A stretch of DNA of 64,000 nucleotides from Syntrophaceae bacterium UBA6078 (GTDB lineage: Bacteria > Desulfobacterota > Syntrophia > Syntrophales > UBA2210). Of this stretch, positions 62,308-64,000 are shown piece by piece (position 1 is the stretch's first letter; the number at the start of each line of letters is the position of its first letter). Under the pieces are notes generated by a model. The model searched no databases. It was not told where the DNA came from and saw only the letters and a program-made list of their open reading frames with translations. Location of the stretch: positions 61,174 through 125,173 of the forward strand of contig DIXO01000001.1 in the NCBI GenBank assembly GCA_002428735.1, read 5' to 3'. Made by a program: the position numbers and the translations under genes.

Positions 62308-62461
62308 TTGCTCAACTCGCTTCGCTGATCGAAAAGGCCCCGCGGATTCGAGGATCCACGGGTTTTCGTGATAACAATCTTATTTTTTCCAATCAGTTGC
62401 CTTTTTTTCATTCTGTTCCATTGAAACCGTGTACCCGGGAACCCTCGACCCCTGTTTCGTT

Positions 62462-63211
62462 TCAGCTCAATTTCTCCATTATCTCATCGGATATATCGAA
62501 GTTTGCGTACACATGCTGGACGTCATCGTTGTCTTCCATCTTCTCCATGAGCCTCAGCATCTGACCAGCCTTGCCTTCTTCGAGACTGACCGTATTCTGG
62601 GGGACCATGCTGATCTCCGCGAGGAGGTATGGGACGCCCGCCCCCTCCATGGCGGATTTGACATCCTCAAAGCTGCCGGGATCGGTAATAACCTCGTATT
62701 CGCTTTCCTGCTCCTTCACGTCTTCCGCCCCCGCCTCCAGGGCCAGCTCCATGAGGCGGTCTTCCCCAATCGCGTCCTTGCTTATGATGATGTTCCCCTT
62801 CTTTTCGAAGATCCAGGCCACGCACCCGTTTTCCCCCAGATTGCCGCCATGCTTCGAAAAGATATGCCGTATATCTGAGACGGTCCGATTTTTATTGTCG
62901 GTCATCACCTCCACGAGAACGGCCACCCCTCCGGGCCCGTAGCCCTCATAGACCACATCTTCGTAAGCTGCGCCCCCATCGAGATCCCCCGTCCCCTTTT
63001 TGATGGCCTTCTCGATATTGTCCTTCGGCATATTCTCCGCCTTGGCCGCCGCAATGGCCTGGCGCAGGCGCGAATTGCCGTCCACATCACCCCCGCCGAG
63101 ACGGGCCGAGAGGGTGATCTCCTTCGTGATCTTGGTAAAGATCTTGCCCCGCTTCGCGTCGGCGGCGCCCTTCTTATGCTTGATTGAACTCCACTTCGAA
63201 TGACCGGACAT
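62462..63211 (-). CDS. yebC: YebC/TACO1-family protein
   Basis: A 249-residue protein starting MSGHSKWSSIKHKKGAADAK, the strict family signature. Members are described as transcriptional regulators or, more recently, as factors for translating proline-rich stretches; which applies here is unknown. AAGGAG precedes the ATG. yebC before ruvC is a conserved order. Confidence 0.95.
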   Translation of the reverse strand: MSGHSKWSSIKHKKGAADAKRGKIFTKITKEITLSARLGGGDVDGNSRLRQAIAAAKAENMPKDNIEKAIKKGTGDLDGGAAYEDVVYEGYGPGGVAVLVEVMTDNKNRTVSDIRHIFSKHGGNLGENGCVAWIFEKKGNIIISKDAIGEDRLMELALEAGAEDVKEQESEYEVITDPGSFEDVKSAMEGAGVPYLLAEISMVPQNTVSLEEGKAGQMLRLMEKMEDNDDVQHVYANFDISDEIMEKLS

Positions 63212-63340
63212 AGACTGTCTATCTCCTTCAAAACAATGAATGATTGATTGTAAACCCGCACTGTTGCCCGCACTTACACCTATTCATTCCCGGGTCGAAC
63301 ATCGTGCGGGACTGTAGCACAGGGAAATGCTTCCTGCAAA

Positions 63341-63376
63341 ATAAAAAAAAGCCCCTCCACGTGATGTGGAGGGGCT
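63341..63376 (-). terminator. Rho-independent terminator of the rRNA operon
   Basis: On the minus strand AGCCCCTCCAC and GTGGAGGGGCT pair with a 4-base loop, followed by TTTTTTTTATTTT. It lies just after 5S rRNA. A second hairpin TCCTTGACG-TTC-CGTCAAGGA (63380-63400) stands between it and the 5S end. Confidence 0.92.
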
Positions 63377-63410
63377 CAATCCTTGACGTTCCGTCAAGGA
63401 CAATTTAATT

Positions 63411-63526
<116 letters not shown>

Positions 63527-63593
63527 TGTGGCAAAAACAATAACAACCACATATACGCGATATTCAGGCTGAGCGATATCAATAAAATATGGA

Positions 63594-64000
<407 letters not shown>

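Overview
The window looks like a chromosomal segment of a Gram-negative anaerobe of the Desulfobacterota (former Deltaproteobacteria), probably close to the syntrophic/Syntrophales-type lineages. The evidence is: LpxC (lipid A, hence an outer membrane); a DUF4390-NtrY-NtrX block; an AMMECR1/MEMO pair; a DUF362-ferredoxin protein; Fe-S-type PurF; and several acyl-CoA enzymes next to gluconeogenic genes. The lineage is an inference from gene content, not from a tree.

Region 1 (1-16.8 kb, all on the minus strand) is one long translation/transcription superoperon. Read in its own direction it starts at a strong promoter (16757-16785), then tRNA-Thr(UGU), tRNA-Tyr, tRNA-Gly, tRNA-Thr(GGU), rpmG, tRNA-Trp, secE, nusG, rplK, rplA, an L10 leader, rplJ, rplL, rpoB, rpoC, rpsL, rpsG, tuf, rpsJ, rplC, rplD, rplW and the start of rplB. 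fusA is absent from its usual place between rpsG and tuf.

Region 2 (16.8-26.5 kb, minus strand) holds an AMMECR1/MEMO pair and then a compact ten-gene type II acyl-assembly cluster: FabD, an acyl-CoA dehydrogenase, a KAS III, FabA-like and FabZ-like dehydratases, FabG, FabF, an acyl carrier protein, a PlsC-like acyltransferase and a phosphopantetheinyl transferase. There is a carrier with its activator, a starter, an elongating ketosynthase, a reductase, two dehydratases and an acyl acceptor enzyme, but no classical enoyl reductase. This is the most interesting system in the window; its product cannot be read from sequence alone.

Region 3 (26.9-32.3 kb, plus strand) has a membrane histidine kinase with an NtrC-type sigma-54 activator, then gapA-tpiA-secG and tRNA-Leu with its own promoter and terminator. 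A flavin/Fe-S oxidoreductase of different base composition (32.5-34.5 kb, minus) follows the tRNA. Next come two adjacent membrane-anchored GTPases (34.8-38.2 kb, minus).

Region 4 (38.4-50.8 kb, plus) contains a DUF362 ferredoxin protein, a dienoyl-CoA isomerase-like crotonase, fructose-1,6-bisphosphatase and class II aldolase (gluconeogenesis), a PrpE-type acyl-CoA synthetase, an ATP-grasp acyl-CoA synthetase subunit, carB and purF.

Region 5 (50.8-64 kb, mostly minus) carries an M23 peptidase, a small lipoprotein, a flippase-like membrane protein, NtrX/NtrY, a 0.38 kb non-coding stretch rich in hairpin repeats, a DUF4390 protein, lpxC, queH, ruvB-ruvA-ruvC, yebC and the 3' end of an rRNA operon (partial 23S, 5S, terminator). 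No CRISPR array, insertion sequence or prophage was seen.
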